A DNA stretch of 64,000 nucleotides from an uncultured Eubacteriales bacterium (GCA_900545405.1 UQYT01000001.1:200731-264730), one strand, 5' to 3'; positions 41,674-51,272 are shown, numbered from the stretch's first letter. Notes: generated by a model from the letters alone, not told the origin. A program made the numbers and translations.

Positions 41674-43845
41674 ATGAGCGAGAGTGAACACATGAGAGGC
41701 CGCGTCACGATACCGACCGACGTGGACGTCGTGCCGGAAACGCTGGAGCTGCTCCGCCGCTGGGGCGCGGACGCCATCCGCGACTGCGACGGCACCGACT
41801 ACCCCGAGGAGCTCAAGAGCGTTGACGCCAAGGTCTACTCCACCTATTACACCACCCGCAAGGACAACGCCTGGGCCAAGGCGAACCCGGATGAGGTCCA
41901 GCAGTGCTACATCTCCACCGGCTTCAAGACCGCGTCTGGCGGGCCGCTGAGCATCGAGCTCATGCAGGGCATCAGCCGCGAGCTGATGCAGGTCAACACC
42001 CGCGACGACATCAAGCGCTGGTGGGAGGTCATGGACCGCACTCTGGGCGAGCCGCTGGACCCCGCCGCCTGGCGCTATGAGGAGGAGACCGGCTGCGTCG
42101 TCATCGACGAGCCCGCGGCCTTCCACGACTACTCCGTCAGCTTCCTCGCCTACCTCATCTGGGACCCGGTGCACATGTACAACGCCGTCACCAACGGCTG
42201 GACCAACTTCGAGCACCAGATAACCTTCGACGTGCGCCAGCCCAAGACGCACAAGTTCACCATGGAGCGCCTGCGCCGCTTTATAGCCGAGCACCCCTAC
42301 GTGAACGTCATCCGCTACACCACCTTCTTCCACCAGTTCACTCTGGTATTTGACGAGCTCAAGCGCGAGAAGTACGTCGACTGGTACGGCTACTCCGCCA
42401 GCGTCAGCCCGTACATACTCGAGCAGTTCGAGCGCGAGGTGGGCTACAAGTTCCGCCCCGAGTACATCATCGACCAGGGCTACTACAACAACCAGTACCG
42501 CGTGCCGAGCAAGGAGTTCAAGGACTTCATGGCCTTCCAGCGCCGCGAGGTGGCGAAGCTCGCCAAGGAGATGGTCGACATCACCCACGAGCTGGGCAAG
42601 GAGGCCATGATGTTCCTCGGCGACCACTGGATAGGCACCGAGCCCTACATGGACGAGTTCAAGACCATCGGCCTCGACGCCGTGGTCGGCAGCGTGGGCA
42701 ACGGCTCCACGCTCCGCCTCATCTCGGACATTCCCGGCGTGAAGTACACCGAAGGGCGCTTCCTCCCCTACTTCTTCCCGGACACCTTCCACGAGGGCGG
42801 CGACCCCGTGCGCGAGGCCAAGGAGAACTGGGTGACCGCCCGCCGCGCCATTCTCCGCAAGCCCATCGACCGCATCGGCTACGGCGGCTATCTCAAGCTC
42901 GCCTGCGAGTTCCCCGAGTTCCTGGACTATGTGCAGTCCGTCTGTGACGAGTTCCGCGAGCTCTACGAGAACATCAAGGGCACGACGCCCTACTGCGTCA
43001 AGACCGTGGCGGTGCTCAACTCCTGGGGCAAGGCCCGTTCCTGGGGCTGCCACATGGTGCACCACGCGCTCTATCAGAAGCAGAATTACAGCTACGCCGG
43101 CGTCATCGAGGCGCTCTCCGGCGCGCCGTTCGACGTGAAGTTCATCAGCTTTGACGACATCAAGGCCGACCCGGACTGCCTGAAGGGCATCGACGTCATC
43201 ATCAACGTCGGCGACGGCGACACGGCCCACACCGGCGGCGCCATCTGGGAGGACGCCGAGATCAGCTCCGCCATCAAGGCCTTTGTCTGGAACGGCGGCG
43301 GCCTCATCGGCGTGGGCGAGCCCTCCGGCCACCAGTACCAGGGCCGCTACATCCAGCTGGCTCAGGTGCTCGGCGTGGAGAAGGAGACGGGCTTCACGCT
43401 CGGCTACGACAAGTACAACTGGGACGAGCATCCCGGCCACTTCATCACCGCCGACTGCGCGGGCGAGATAAACTTCGGCGAGGGCAAGAAGAGCATGTAC
43501 GCCCTGCCCGGCACCGAGATACTTGTCCAGCGCGACAAGGAGGTGCAGCTCGCGGCGAACGACTTCGGCGGCGGGCGCGGAGTGTACATCAGCGGCCTGC
43601 CCTACACCTTTGAGAACAGCCGCCTGCTCTATCGCGCCATCCTCTGGTCCGCCCACGACGAGGCCGACCTCACCAAGTGGTTCTCCACGAACTACAACGT
43701 CGAGGTCCACGCCTTTGTGAAGAACGGCAAGTACTGCGTCGTAAACAACACCTACGAGCCGCAGCAGACCACCGTCTACCGCGGCGACGGCAGCTCCTTC
43801 GAGCTGAGCCTCGACGCCAATGAGATCCGCTGGTACGAGATCTGA
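41674..43845 (+). CDS. GH112 galacto-N-biose/lacto-N-biose phosphorylase
   Basis: Splits beta-1,3-galactosyl-N-acetylhexosamine (from mucin core glycans or milk oligosaccharides) with phosphate, giving galactose-1-phosphate and the free N-acetylhexosamine. The 723-aa length and the start region RGRVTIPTDVDVVPETLELLRRWGADAIRDCDGTDYP fit the family. LGDHWIGTEPYMDEF near residue 315 holds an Asp (317) at the place expected for the acid catalyst, an inference from position. The C-terminal part has a class-I-amidotransferase-like region (GVGEPSGHQYQGR). Start ATG with AAGGAG 6 bases upstream. It is the last gene of the importer operon. Confidence 0.93.
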   Translation: MSESEHMRGRVTIPTDVDVVPETLELLRRWGADAIRDCDGTDYPEELKSVDAKVYSTYYTTRKDNAWAKANPDEVQQCYISTGFKTASGGPLSIELMQGISRELMQVNTRDDIKRWWEVMDRTLGEPLDPAAWRYEEETGCVVIDEPAAFHDYSVSFLAYLIWDPVHMYNAVTNGWTNFEHQITFDVRQPKTHKFTMERLRRFIAEHPYVNVIRYTTFFHQFTLVFDELKREKYVDWYGYSASVSPYILEQFEREVGYKFRPEYIIDQGYYNNQYRVPSKEFKDFMAFQRREVAKLAKEMVDITHELGKEAMMFLGDHWIGTEPYMDEFKTIGLDAVVGSVGNGSTLRLISDIPGVKYTEGRFLPYFFPDTFHEGGDPVREAKENWVTARRAILRKPIDRIGYGGYLKLACEFPEFLDYVQSVCDEFRELYENIKGTTPYCVKTVAVLNSWGKARSWGCHMVHHALYQKQNYSYAGVIEALSGAPFDVKFISFDDIKADPDCLKGIDVIINVGDGDTAHTGGAIWEDAEISSAIKAFVWNGGGLIGVGEPSGHQYQGRYIQLAQVLGVEKETGFTLGYDKYNWDEHPGHFITADCAGEINFGEGKKSMYALPGTEILVQRDKEVQLAANDFGGGRGVYISGLPYTFENSRLLYRAILWSAHDEADLTKWFSTNYNVEVHAFVKNGKYCVVNNTYEPQQTTVYRGDGSSFELSLDANEIRWYEI

Positions 43846-44020
43846 CTATCACCCTTCGCTGCGCGAAGCGCGAATGAAAGTTTCGCCCGCCTTTTCAAAG
43901 GCGGCAGGGTCCAGGGACAGCGTCCCTGGCCGCGCTCCGCAGAGCGCGGAACTCTCTTGTGCTTTATAAAGCGCAGGAGGGGGTCTAAGGGGGAACCCTC
44001 GCCGGGGGTTCCCCCTTTAT
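43846..44020 (+). repeat. Run of consecutive perfect hairpins after the GH112 gene
   Basis: Five inverted repeats follow each other with little spacing: 43854-43868, 43887-43904, 43911-43929, 43930-43949 and 43958-43976, the last of them partly imperfect. All are non-coding. The array ends in the operon terminator. It looks like a mobile or dispersed palindromic element, or a structured 3' end that protects the mRNA. Confidence 0.6.
43987..44020 (+). terminator. Terminator of the GNB/LNB operon
   Basis: Perfect 12-bp stem (43987-43998 with 44006-44017) with a 7-base loop, followed by TATTTGTT. It also reads as a terminator on the minus strand. Confidence 0.82.
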
Positions 44021-44468
44021 TTGTTCTTTGGATTTGTGCGTGTGCGCCGTTACGTTGGGAGGTTTTCGTTGCCCTGTCCTGCGATTCGACCCCATTTCTT
44101 TGGTGCTTGCCCAAAGAAACGGTGTCGAGCCGCCAAAGAAAGGCGCTTTTTTACCCCGGCGGCTCCACCATCCGCGTGAGCGCTACTGCTTTGTAGACGG
44201 GACGTTCCTCGCCCGACTTGGGGAGGGGTCTGGTGGTGTCGTGGGGCTGTTCAATCTATTGACAAAAGCGCGTTTTTTGCGCGCTAGCAAAGATATGGGG
44301 GTGATCAGGCTGCAAAATATCAGCTGACCTCACGCGCGCTTGGGCGTCCGGCTTGGTCGGGCGCTCTTTTTTTGTGCCTGTTTACAGTAATTTTACGAAA
44401 TTTTCGTGCAAATATTATATACACGGGTTATTATACTAATATTGTTCAAAATCGGGAGGCATTTACAC
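44021..44468. other. Non-coding region before ppx
   Basis: About 450 bases without a supported gene. A perfect inverted repeat TTTCTTTGG ... CCAAAGAAA (44095-44103, 44111-44119) has a third copy of CCAAAGAAA at 44133-44141. Such CCAAAGAAA elements look like dispersed repeats. From about 44370 the DNA is AT-rich (several TATA-like boxes), so the ppx promoter probably lies there, but no box pair is clearly best. Confidence 0.5.
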
Positions 44469-45374
44469 TTGTACTGCGTTATAGATATAGGCTCGAACAC
44501 GATCAGGCTCGTCATATACACGCTCGAAAACGGGCAGCTGAATCAGGCGCTCAGCAGCAAGGCCACGGCGGGGCTTGCGGGCTTCGTCGAGGACGGGGCG
44601 ATGTCCGAGGAGGGCATCGAGCGGCTGCTCGGCGTACTGCACAGGTTCCACGGCGTGCTCTCGCTGCTGCCCGACTGCCAGGTCTATCCCTTCGCCACCG
44701 CCTCACTGCGCGGGCTGAAGAACACGGCCGACATCGTGGCCCGCGTCGAGCGCGAGACGGGCTTCAAGATAGACGTCATCACCGGCCGCGAGGAGGCCAT
44801 ACTCGACTACCGCGGCGCAGTTGTCCGGATGCAGGAGCGCTCCGGCGTCCTGGTGGACATCGGCGGCGGCAGCACGGAGCTCGTATTCTTCCGCTCCCGC
44901 GAGGTCATCGCGGCGCGCAGCCTGCCGCTCGGCTCGCTCGCGCTCTTCAACCGTTTCGTCTCCGGCGTCATCCCCGACAAGCAGGAGCTGCGCAGCATGC
45001 GTGCTGAGGCGGTGAAGGTCATTTCAGCCGCCATGCCGCCCAAGGGCGACTTCGTGCCCGAGCCCATCTGCGGCGTCGGCGGCACGGCCCGCGCGGCAAA
45101 CCAGCTCTACCTCGCCGCCGGCGGCGGGACCGAGGGCTATTCTCCGGATTTCCTGCGCGACGTGCTCGCCCAGGCCGAGGCCAACCCCCGCAAGCTCATG
45201 CGCCGCATACTCAAGCTCGCGCCCGAGCGCGTGCACACGCTGATCCCCGGCATCGTCGTACTCAGCACCGCGGCCGAGCTCTGCGGCGCCAAGACGATAG
45301 TCACCAGCAGCTACGGCGTGCGCGAGGGCTACCTTGAAAACATGCTCGAAAAGGAGGGCCTGCTCCATGGCTGA
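44469..45374 (+). CDS. ppx: Exopolyphosphatase/guanosine pentaphosphatase family
   Basis: Removes terminal phosphate from polyphosphate or from pppGpp. The 301-aa protein starts YCVIDIGSNTIRLVIY, the first actin-fold phosphate loop, and has GVLVDIGGGSTELVFF as the second. ATASLRGLKN and VGGTARAANQLYL are further family marks. It corresponds to the catalytic half only, without the C-terminal HD part of longer Ppx proteins. The start is the TTG at 44469, with GGGAGG 9 bases upstream. It overlaps ppk by 8 bases, forming a polyphosphate make-and-break pair. Confidence 0.92.
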   Translation: MYCVIDIGSNTIRLVIYTLENGQLNQALSSKATAGLAGFVEDGAMSEEGIERLLGVLHRFHGVLSLLPDCQVYPFATASLRGLKNTADIVARVERETGFKIDVITGREEAILDYRGAVVRMQERSGVLVDIGGGSTELVFFRSREVIAARSLPLGSLALFNRFVSGVIPDKQELRSMRAEAVKVISAAMPPKGDFVPEPICGVGGTARAANQLYLAAGGGTEGYSPDFLRDVLAQAEANPRKLMRRILKLAPERVHTLIPGIVVLSTAAELCGAKTIVTSSYGVREGYLENMLEKEGLLHG

Positions 45375-47481
45375 TCATCCCTACACGCAGGACCGCGAGC
45401 TCTCCTGGCTCGCCTTCAACGACCGGGTGCTCTCCGAGGCGATGGACGAGACGGTCCCGCTGCTCGAGCGGCTCAAGTTCGCCGCCATCTTCACCAGCAA
45501 CCTAGACGAGTTCTTTATGATCCGCGTCGGCAGCCTCTTCGACCTCGAGAACATCAAGCCCGATACCCACGACGTCCGCTCAGGCATGACGCCCAAAGAA
45601 CAGCTCGAGGCCATCTACAAGGCCGTCCGCCCGCTCTACCGCAAGCGCGAGCACATCTGCTCCCTGCTCAGCCAGCGGCTGCGCGCCGAGGGGGTGCGGA
45701 GAATGGACCCCTCCAAGCTTTCCGGCGAGGAGCGCGACTACTGCGCGCGCTATTTCGACACCTGCATGGAACCGGTCATCTCGCCGCAGATAGTCGACAA
45801 CCTGCACCCCTTCCCCCACCTCAAGAACAACATCCTGCACGTCGGCGCATGGGTCGAGCGCAAAGGCCGCGAGATGCTCGCGGTCGTGCCCATGCCGGAG
45901 GCGCTCTCCCCCCTGCTCTATCTGCCGGGCCCGGAGCTGAGATACATCCACACGGAGGACATCCTGCTCGAACACGTCGAGGACATCTTCAAAAACTACC
46001 GCGTGCTCGAAAAGGTCGTCTTTCGCATCACGCGCAACGCTGACATAAATCCCGACGACGAGGCCTTCGACCCCGACAGCGACGACTTCCGCAAGACCAT
46101 GCGCCGAGCCATCCGCCAGCGCATGAGGCTGGCCCCCGTGCGGCTCGAGCTCTCACGGGAGATAAGCAAGGACTTCTCCGGCTATCTCAAGGAGCGGCTG
46201 CCGGTCACGTCGGAGCAGATATTCGTGACCAGCGCGCCGCTCTGCCTGGACTACGCCTACACCCTGCCCTCGCGCCTGGATGCCGAAAAGCGCGCGGCGC
46301 TGAGCTATCCGCCCTTTGAGCCGCAGGAGCCGGCCGGCATCTCGCTCAGCGAGAGCATGACCCGCCAGATACAGCGCCACGACCGGCTGCTCTCCTACCC
46401 ATACGAGAGCATGGCCCCCTTCCTCCGGCTGCTGCGCGAGGCCGCGAACGACCCGGCGGTCATATCCATCAAGATAACCATCTACCGCCTGGCCAGCAAG
46501 GCAAAACTCGTGGACTATCTCTGCGAGGCCGCCGAGCACGGCAAGGATGTGACCGCGATAATCGAGCTGCGCGCCCGCTTTGACGAGCTCAACAACATCG
46601 ACTGGTCCGAGCGCCTTGAGGACGCGGGCTGCACGGTGCTCTACGGCTTTGAGGACTACAAGATACACTCCAAGCTCTGCCTCATCACCCGGCGCGAGCA
46701 CGGCGAGATACGCTGCATAACCTACGTCGGCACCGGCAACTTCAACGAAAAGACCGCCAAGCAATACACCGACCTCGCGCTGCTGACCGCCGACCTGGCG
46801 ATAGGGCGCGACGCGGCGGAATTTTTCAAGAACATGTGCATCGCGAACCTCGAGGGGCGCTATGAGCGGCTGCTGGTCGCGCCCGCCGGGCTGAGCTCAG
46901 GCGTCACGGCGCTGATGGACCGCGAGATCGCCAAGGGCGAGGCCGGGCGGATGCTCATCAAGATAAACTCGCTGACCGACATCAACCTCATCCGCAAGCT
47001 GCGCGAGGCCTCACAGGCGGGCGTCAAGATAGACCTCATCGTCCGCGGCATCTGCTGCATACTCCCCGGCGTGCCTGGCGAGACGGAAAACATCCGCGTC
47101 ATAAGCATCGTCGGGCGCTATCTGGAGCACTCGCGCATCTACTGCTTCGGCGAGGGCGCGGACGAGGTGATGTACATCTCCTCCGCTGACTTCATGACCC
47201 GCAACACCCGCCGCCGCGTGGAGGTGGCCTGTCCGATAACCGACGCCGCGGCGCGGCGCAAGCTGCACGATATTCTCGACGCCTGCCTCTCCGACAACGT
47301 CAAGGCGCGCCAGCTCCTGCCCGACGGCAGCTACGTCAACCTGCCCCGCCCCGGGGAACCTTTTGACTGCCAGGAGCGTCTTATGGCCGAGGCGATTGAG
47401 AACGCGCCCTCGGCGCCGATACCGCACCGGGCGATGAGCTTTCTCTCCCGCATCTTCCACCACGGCGAAGGCAGGCAGTAA
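45367..47481 (+). CDS. ppk1: Polyphosphate kinase 1
   Basis: Makes polyphosphate from ATP, and in reverse can make ATP. The 704-aa protein starts with the usual RELSWLAFNDRVLSEAMDE and RLKFAAIFTSNLDEFFMIRVG. The phosphohistidine site is in YKIHSKLCLITRRE near residue 436, and YVGTGNFNEKTAKQYTDLAL follows. Length and domain order are complete. The ATG at 45367 overlaps the end of ppx, so the two are co-translated. Confidence 0.97.
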   Translation: MADHPYTQDRELSWLAFNDRVLSEAMDETVPLLERLKFAAIFTSNLDEFFMIRVGSLFDLENIKPDTHDVRSGMTPKEQLEAIYKAVRPLYRKREHICSLLSQRLRAEGVRRMDPSKLSGEERDYCARYFDTCMEPVISPQIVDNLHPFPHLKNNILHVGAWVERKGREMLAVVPMPEALSPLLYLPGPELRYIHTEDILLEHVEDIFKNYRVLEKVVFRITRNADINPDDEAFDPDSDDFRKTMRRAIRQRMRLAPVRLELSREISKDFSGYLKERLPVTSEQIFVTSAPLCLDYAYTLPSRLDAEKRAALSYPPFEPQEPAGISLSESMTRQIQRHDRLLSYPYESMAPFLRLLREAANDPAVISIKITIYRLASKAKLVDYLCEAAEHGKDVTAIIELRARFDELNNIDWSERLEDAGCTVLYGFEDYKIHSKLCLITRREHGEIRCITYVGTGNFNEKTAKQYTDLALLTADLAIGRDAAEFFKNMCIANLEGRYERLLVAPAGLSSGVTALMDREIAKGEAGRMLIKINSLTDINLIRKLREASQAGVKIDLIVRGICCILPGVPGETENIRVISIVGRYLEHSRIYCFGEGADEVMYISSADFMTRNTRRRVEVACPITDAAARRKLHDILDACLSDNVKARQLLPDGSYVNLPRPGEPFDCQERLMAEAIENAPSAPIPHRAMSFLSRIFHHGEGRQ

Positions 47482-47486
47482 AAATC

Positions 47487-47514
47487 GGCCGGTCCGCAAT
47501 GGACCGGCCTTTTT
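47487..47514. terminator. Bidirectional terminator between ppk1 and the FkbM gene
   Basis: Perfect 9-bp stem (47487-47495 with 47501-47509, loop GCAAT) with A on the left and T5 on the right. Both flanking genes end here. Confidence 0.88.
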
Positions 47515-48437
47515 CATACGGCGATGAGCGTTATCTCCGTCGGGTAGATGGGCGAGCCGTGGTGGCGTAGGTAGAGCGTGTAGTCGCGGGAGATGTCGAG
47601 TATCATGCGCGGTATCTGCCAGAGGTCCTCGTTGCTGTGGTAGACGGAGATGAGCAGCTTGGGGTGATCGTTGAGTATGTGCCTACGGGCTCCGGTCAGA
47701 GCGTGCTGCTCCGCGCCCTCGATGTCCGCCTTGATGAGCGTCACCGGCTCTTCGATGTCCGCGTCCAGCGTCGTGACCTCGACCTCGCCCTCACCCTCGG
47801 CCAGGCGGTTTGCCGAGCCGTCCGCGACGCCGTCTTCGAGCCGCATCCGGCCCTCGGTATCCGAGACGCCCTTGAGGCGGCAGTCAATGTCGCGGTATGC
47901 GGCGAGGTTCTTTTGCAGCTTTGCGAAGTTCGCGGGAGCTATCTCGTAGCAGTAGATGCGCCGGTAGCAGTCCTCGCCGTAGTTTTTTATGTAGGAGAGC
48001 ACCGTGTCGCCCGTGTAGGCGCCGAGGTCCACGATCACCTCGTCCGGGCCGCAGTGGACAAGGTCCAGGTCGAAGTAGTCGTCGTAGAGCGCCTCCTTTG
48101 TCTGCGTCGTGGTCTTGAAGTCGTAGGCGTACCAGTTGTTGAGGATGCCGTAGAGCGTCTTTTTCGAGCGGTAGTCCACGAGCTGCTCGTAGAGCCAGAC
48201 GTATTCGTCCAGGTGCTCGAAGAGCGCCAGCTCCTTGAGCTCTATCTCGTCGTAGATGCCGCGCTCGGGCTCGAGGCGGCCCCAGTAGCCGAAACGGTTG
48301 AAAAAGTCCGCACAGCTGCGCTGCGTCTCGGCCGGGACGGCGTCAAAGCCGCGGCGTATGCGGTAATAGAGCTCCTTCTCCCCCAGCGCGCGTATCTCCG
48401 CTGCGAGACCGTAGAAGCTCCTGTCGATGATGTTCAT
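47514..48437 (-). CDS. FkbM-family methyltransferase
   Basis: SAM-dependent methyltransferase of 307 aa. The SAM-binding loop is VIVDLGAYTGDTVLSY near residue 136, followed by YCYEIAPANFAKLQKNL and the FkbM signature LIKADIEGAEQHAL near 238. About 120 N-terminal residues precede the catalytic domain and may bind the substrate. FkbM enzymes often methylate sugars in surface polysaccharides. It is a single gene here, and the substrate is unknown. Confidence 0.88.
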   Translation of the reverse strand: MNIIDRSFYGLAAEIRALGEKELYYRIRRGFDAVPAETQRSCADFFNRFGYWGRLEPERGIYDEIELKELALFEHLDEYVWLYEQLVDYRSKKTLYGILNNWYAYDFKTTTQTKEALYDDYFDLDLVHCGPDEVIVDLGAYTGDTVLSYIKNYGEDCYRRIYCYEIAPANFAKLQKNLAAYRDIDCRLKGVSDTEGRMRLEDGVADGSANRLAEGEGEVEVTTLDADIEEPVTLIKADIEGAEQHALTGARRHILNDHPKLLISVYHSNEDLWQIPRMILDISRDYTLYLRHHGSPIYPTEITLIAV

Positions 48438-48496
48438 AGCGTCACGCCCCTTTTGATAAGGATATTACAAAAATGGTTTAATATTCTTGATCATTC

Positions 48497-48525
48497 TTGA
48501 CTTGCAATTTTTTGAATATTGTAGT
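48497..48525 (+). promoter_or_regulatory. Possible promoter of the second SLH gene
   Basis: TTGACT (48497-48502), 17-base spacer and TGTAGT (48520-48525). The -10 is weak, but the surrounding DNA is very AT-rich. The gap 48438-48578 otherwise holds only the divergent start of the FkbM gene. Confidence 0.4.
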
Positions 48526-48578
48526 AGTATCTTGTAGCCAAAAGGCGAATAATTATAGAAATAATTGGAGGTTTAGGC

Positions 48579-51260
48579 ATGAAACGGAAATTGTTCGTTG
48601 CTGCTTTGGTGCTGATATTGGCGCTAGCAATGCTCCCGTCCTTCGCGCTGGCGGACAGTAACGTTGCCGCAATTGGCAACGCTCAATATCAGAGCATTCA
48701 GGCGGCTGTGGACGTGGCCAACAATGGTGACGTCATAAAGCTGCTGAGCAATGTATATCTCAAGGAAACCGTAGAAGTAGCAGAAGGCAAAGACATTACT
48801 CTCGACTTAAACGGCCAGGCAATCACTGTTTACAAGGATCAGGACGCCGGTCGCAGTCTCTATGCTGTAAACAACTACGGCACTTTCACGCTCATTGACA
48901 GCGTCGGAAACGGCAGCATCACCGCCAGAGGTATTCAGAACCTCGGGAGCGGCAATATGACTGTTGAGAGCGGCAAGATTATCTCCTGCGATGCAAACGG
49001 CGGCGCCTGCATTTGGAACGAAGCAAACGTTGTAATAAATGGCGGTACATTTGAGACTGTTTTTGTTGGTACAGCCAACGATAATGTTGGCATAGGCTGC
49101 CTCAATAACAGCGGCACCGCCCTCGTCACTGGTGGAACTTTCAAAGACGTCAACAGGCGCACTTATGCCATCATCTCCACTGGACATATTGAAATCACCC
49201 CTGCAGAAGGCAAAACCGTTACCGTAATCGGCGCTCACGGTGCTCTTGCTGTAGACAGCGGAACGGCAGTTGTAAACGGTGGTTCGTATAGTTCGAGCGA
49301 TTATTACGGACTCTATGTATCCAACGACGGCATGGGTGAGGACCCGATGACAGCTGCTGTAACTATAAATAACGGCACTTTCATCGGTAAAGCCTATTCT
49401 GTGTGGATAGGCAGCGACTATAACAACCCTGTCAACAGCACTATTCAAATTAACGGCGGCACGTATGAGAAGCCTATAAACACCCAGGACAATACCCGCG
49501 AGAATGCTATAATAGTCTATGGCGGCACCTTTAATGCCGGCATAGGTACTGGCGAAAACATCACAATCTCTGGTGCTTCCACCTCCACCACCGAGGGCGG
49601 CAAGACCACCGTCACCCCCAACAATGCTGACAACGCCGTTGCCAGCATCGAGCGCGGTGGCAAGACCCTCTACTACACCTCCCTAAACGACGCGGTCGCC
49701 GAGGCTGGGGACGGCGAGACGGTGGAGGTGCTGAAGAGCATCTCCATTGACAAGGCTCTTGAGATCAAGAACAACATCACCATCGACGGCAACGGAAACA
49801 CCGTCACCGCCGACAAGTGCGTCGGCCTCTACATCAAGGCCGACCTCAGCAAGCTCACCGTCACCGACCTCACGCTCAAGGGCGTGCTGCCCGATGGCTC
49901 TCTTGCCGGCGAGGGCGGCACCGGCTCCTTCATGGGCATCGGCACCTATAACGGCTGCTACGGCGTCGGCGACCTCCAGCTCACCAACGTCACCATCGAC
50001 GGCTTCTCCTACGGCCTCTACTTCGGCATCAATCCCGCCGGCAGCACCACTGATATCAACAGCAACCCCGTCAGTGTCACTGCCAACAACCTCACCGTCC
50101 AGAACTGCTACATAAAGGGCGCTTACTTTGAGAAGCTCACCGACTCCAGCTTCACCAGCTGCACCTTCGCAAACAACGGCACCGACCCCAACATGGTTGC
50201 AAGCGAGAGCATGCGCACCTGGATGTGCGGCGTGGACATCAACCTCAAGAACGGCAGCTACAAGAACATCAGCTTCGTCGGCTGCACCTTCACCAACAAC
50301 GGCGCCAACAGCGGCACCGCCCTGCTCATCAAGGCGCGCGACGACGGAAATTACGGCGAGACCACCAGCCTCGACGGCGCCACCGTCTCCGGCTGCACCT
50401 TCGCGAACAACCATGGCAGCACGCCTGTCATTCTCGGCGAGCCGGGCAAGGGCAACAAGACCCCTGTGAACGTCAGCATCCAGTCCGACGTCAAATACAC
50501 CAGCAACGTCGCCGCGGCTTCCAACTTCACCGTCACCTTCAACTCCAACGGCGGCACTGAGTACGCCACACAGCTTGTTGAAGCTGACAGCGAGATAATC
50601 CTCCCCACCCCGAGCAAGTCCGGCTACATCTTCCTCGGCTGGCGCTGCGGTGAGAACACCTACAACGCCGGCGCGACCGTCAAGGTCACGGCGGACATGG
50701 CCTTCACCGCCGTCTGGGGCAATCTCCCCGACGTGAAGCCCGACACCAAGCCGGACCAGCCTGTCGTCACCGAGTTCCCCTTCTATGACGTCGCCGCGAG
50801 CGCCTGGTACTACGACGCCGTGAAGTACGTCTACGACAAGGGCCTCATGGACGGCGTGGACACCCACGAGTTCGCGCCCAACGCCACGCTGACCCGCGCC
50901 ATGGTCTGGACCATCCTGGCCCGCGCCGAGGGCGTGGACACCACCGGCGGCGCCTCCTGGTACGCCAAGGCCCAGGAGTGGGCTGTCGCCAAGGGCGTCA
51001 GCGACGGCGAGAATCCCAACGCCGCGATTACCCGTCAGGAGCTCGTGACGATGCTCTACCGTCTCGCGGGCTCGCCCACCGTCACCGGCAGCCTCACCGC
51101 CCCCGACGCCTCGAGCGTCAGCAGCTGGGCGAAGGACGCGATGCTCTGGGCCATGAACCTCGGCCTCGTCGAGGGCGACGAGAACGGCGCTGTCACTCCG
51201 ACCGCCACCGCCACCCGTGCCCAGGCCGCGGCGCTGATCATGCGCTACACCGCGAAATAA
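48579..51260 (+). CDS. SLH-domain surface protein with beta-helix repeats
   Basis: Secreted surface protein of 893 aa. A signal peptide (MKRKLFVAALVLILALAMLPSFALA) is followed by two beta-helix blocks of pectate-lyase-like repeats: one at about 30-320 beginning YQSIQAAVDVANNGDVIKLL, and a second from about 365 beginning TSLNDAVAEAGDGETVEVLKSISI. Then come an InlB-type repeat (SKSGYIFLGWRCGENTYNAG) and three SLH repeats. The first third is clearly less GC-rich in codon use than the rest, with the change near base 49560. The SLH part matches the protein at 16853. Start ATG with GGAGG 8 bases upstream. Ligand unknown. Confidence 0.88.
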   Translation: MKRKLFVAALVLILALAMLPSFALADSNVAAIGNAQYQSIQAAVDVANNGDVIKLLSNVYLKETVEVAEGKDITLDLNGQAITVYKDQDAGRSLYAVNNYGTFTLIDSVGNGSITARGIQNLGSGNMTVESGKIISCDANGGACIWNEANVVINGGTFETVFVGTANDNVGIGCLNNSGTALVTGGTFKDVNRRTYAIISTGHIEITPAEGKTVTVIGAHGALAVDSGTAVVNGGSYSSSDYYGLYVSNDGMGEDPMTAAVTINNGTFIGKAYSVWIGSDYNNPVNSTIQINGGTYEKPINTQDNTRENAIIVYGGTFNAGIGTGENITISGASTSTTEGGKTTVTPNNADNAVASIERGGKTLYYTSLNDAVAEAGDGETVEVLKSISIDKALEIKNNITIDGNGNTVTADKCVGLYIKADLSKLTVTDLTLKGVLPDGSLAGEGGTGSFMGIGTYNGCYGVGDLQLTNVTIDGFSYGLYFGINPAGSTTDINSNPVSVTANNLTVQNCYIKGAYFEKLTDSSFTSCTFANNGTDPNMVASESMRTWMCGVDINLKNGSYKNISFVGCTFTNNGANSGTALLIKARDDGNYGETTSLDGATVSGCTFANNHGSTPVILGEPGKGNKTPVNVSIQSDVKYTSNVAAASNFTVTFNSNGGTEYATQLVEADSEIILPTPSKSGYIFLGWRCGENTYNAGATVKVTADMAFTAVWGNLPDVKPDTKPDQPVVTEFPFYDVAASAWYYDAVKYVYDKGLMDGVDTHEFAPNATLTRAMVWTILARAEGVDTTGGASWYAKAQEWAVAKGVSDGENPNAAITRQELVTMLYRLAGSPTVTGSLTAPDASSVSSWAKDAMLWAMNLGLVEGDENGAVTPTATATRAQAAALIMRYTAK

Positions 51261-51272
51261 GCACACAAAGCC

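Noticed and set aside
41569..43710. A 713-codon open frame antisense to the GH112 gene
   Set aside because: GC-rich genes produce long antisense frames. The sense strand encodes a clear GH112 enzyme and the antisense frame has a low-complexity Val/Gly/Asp/Glu/His composition.
44028..44327. A 99-codon open frame after the GNB/LNB operon
   Set aside because: It spans the CCAAAGAAA repeats and hairpins, has an implausible composition and no ribosome binding site; treated as non-coding.
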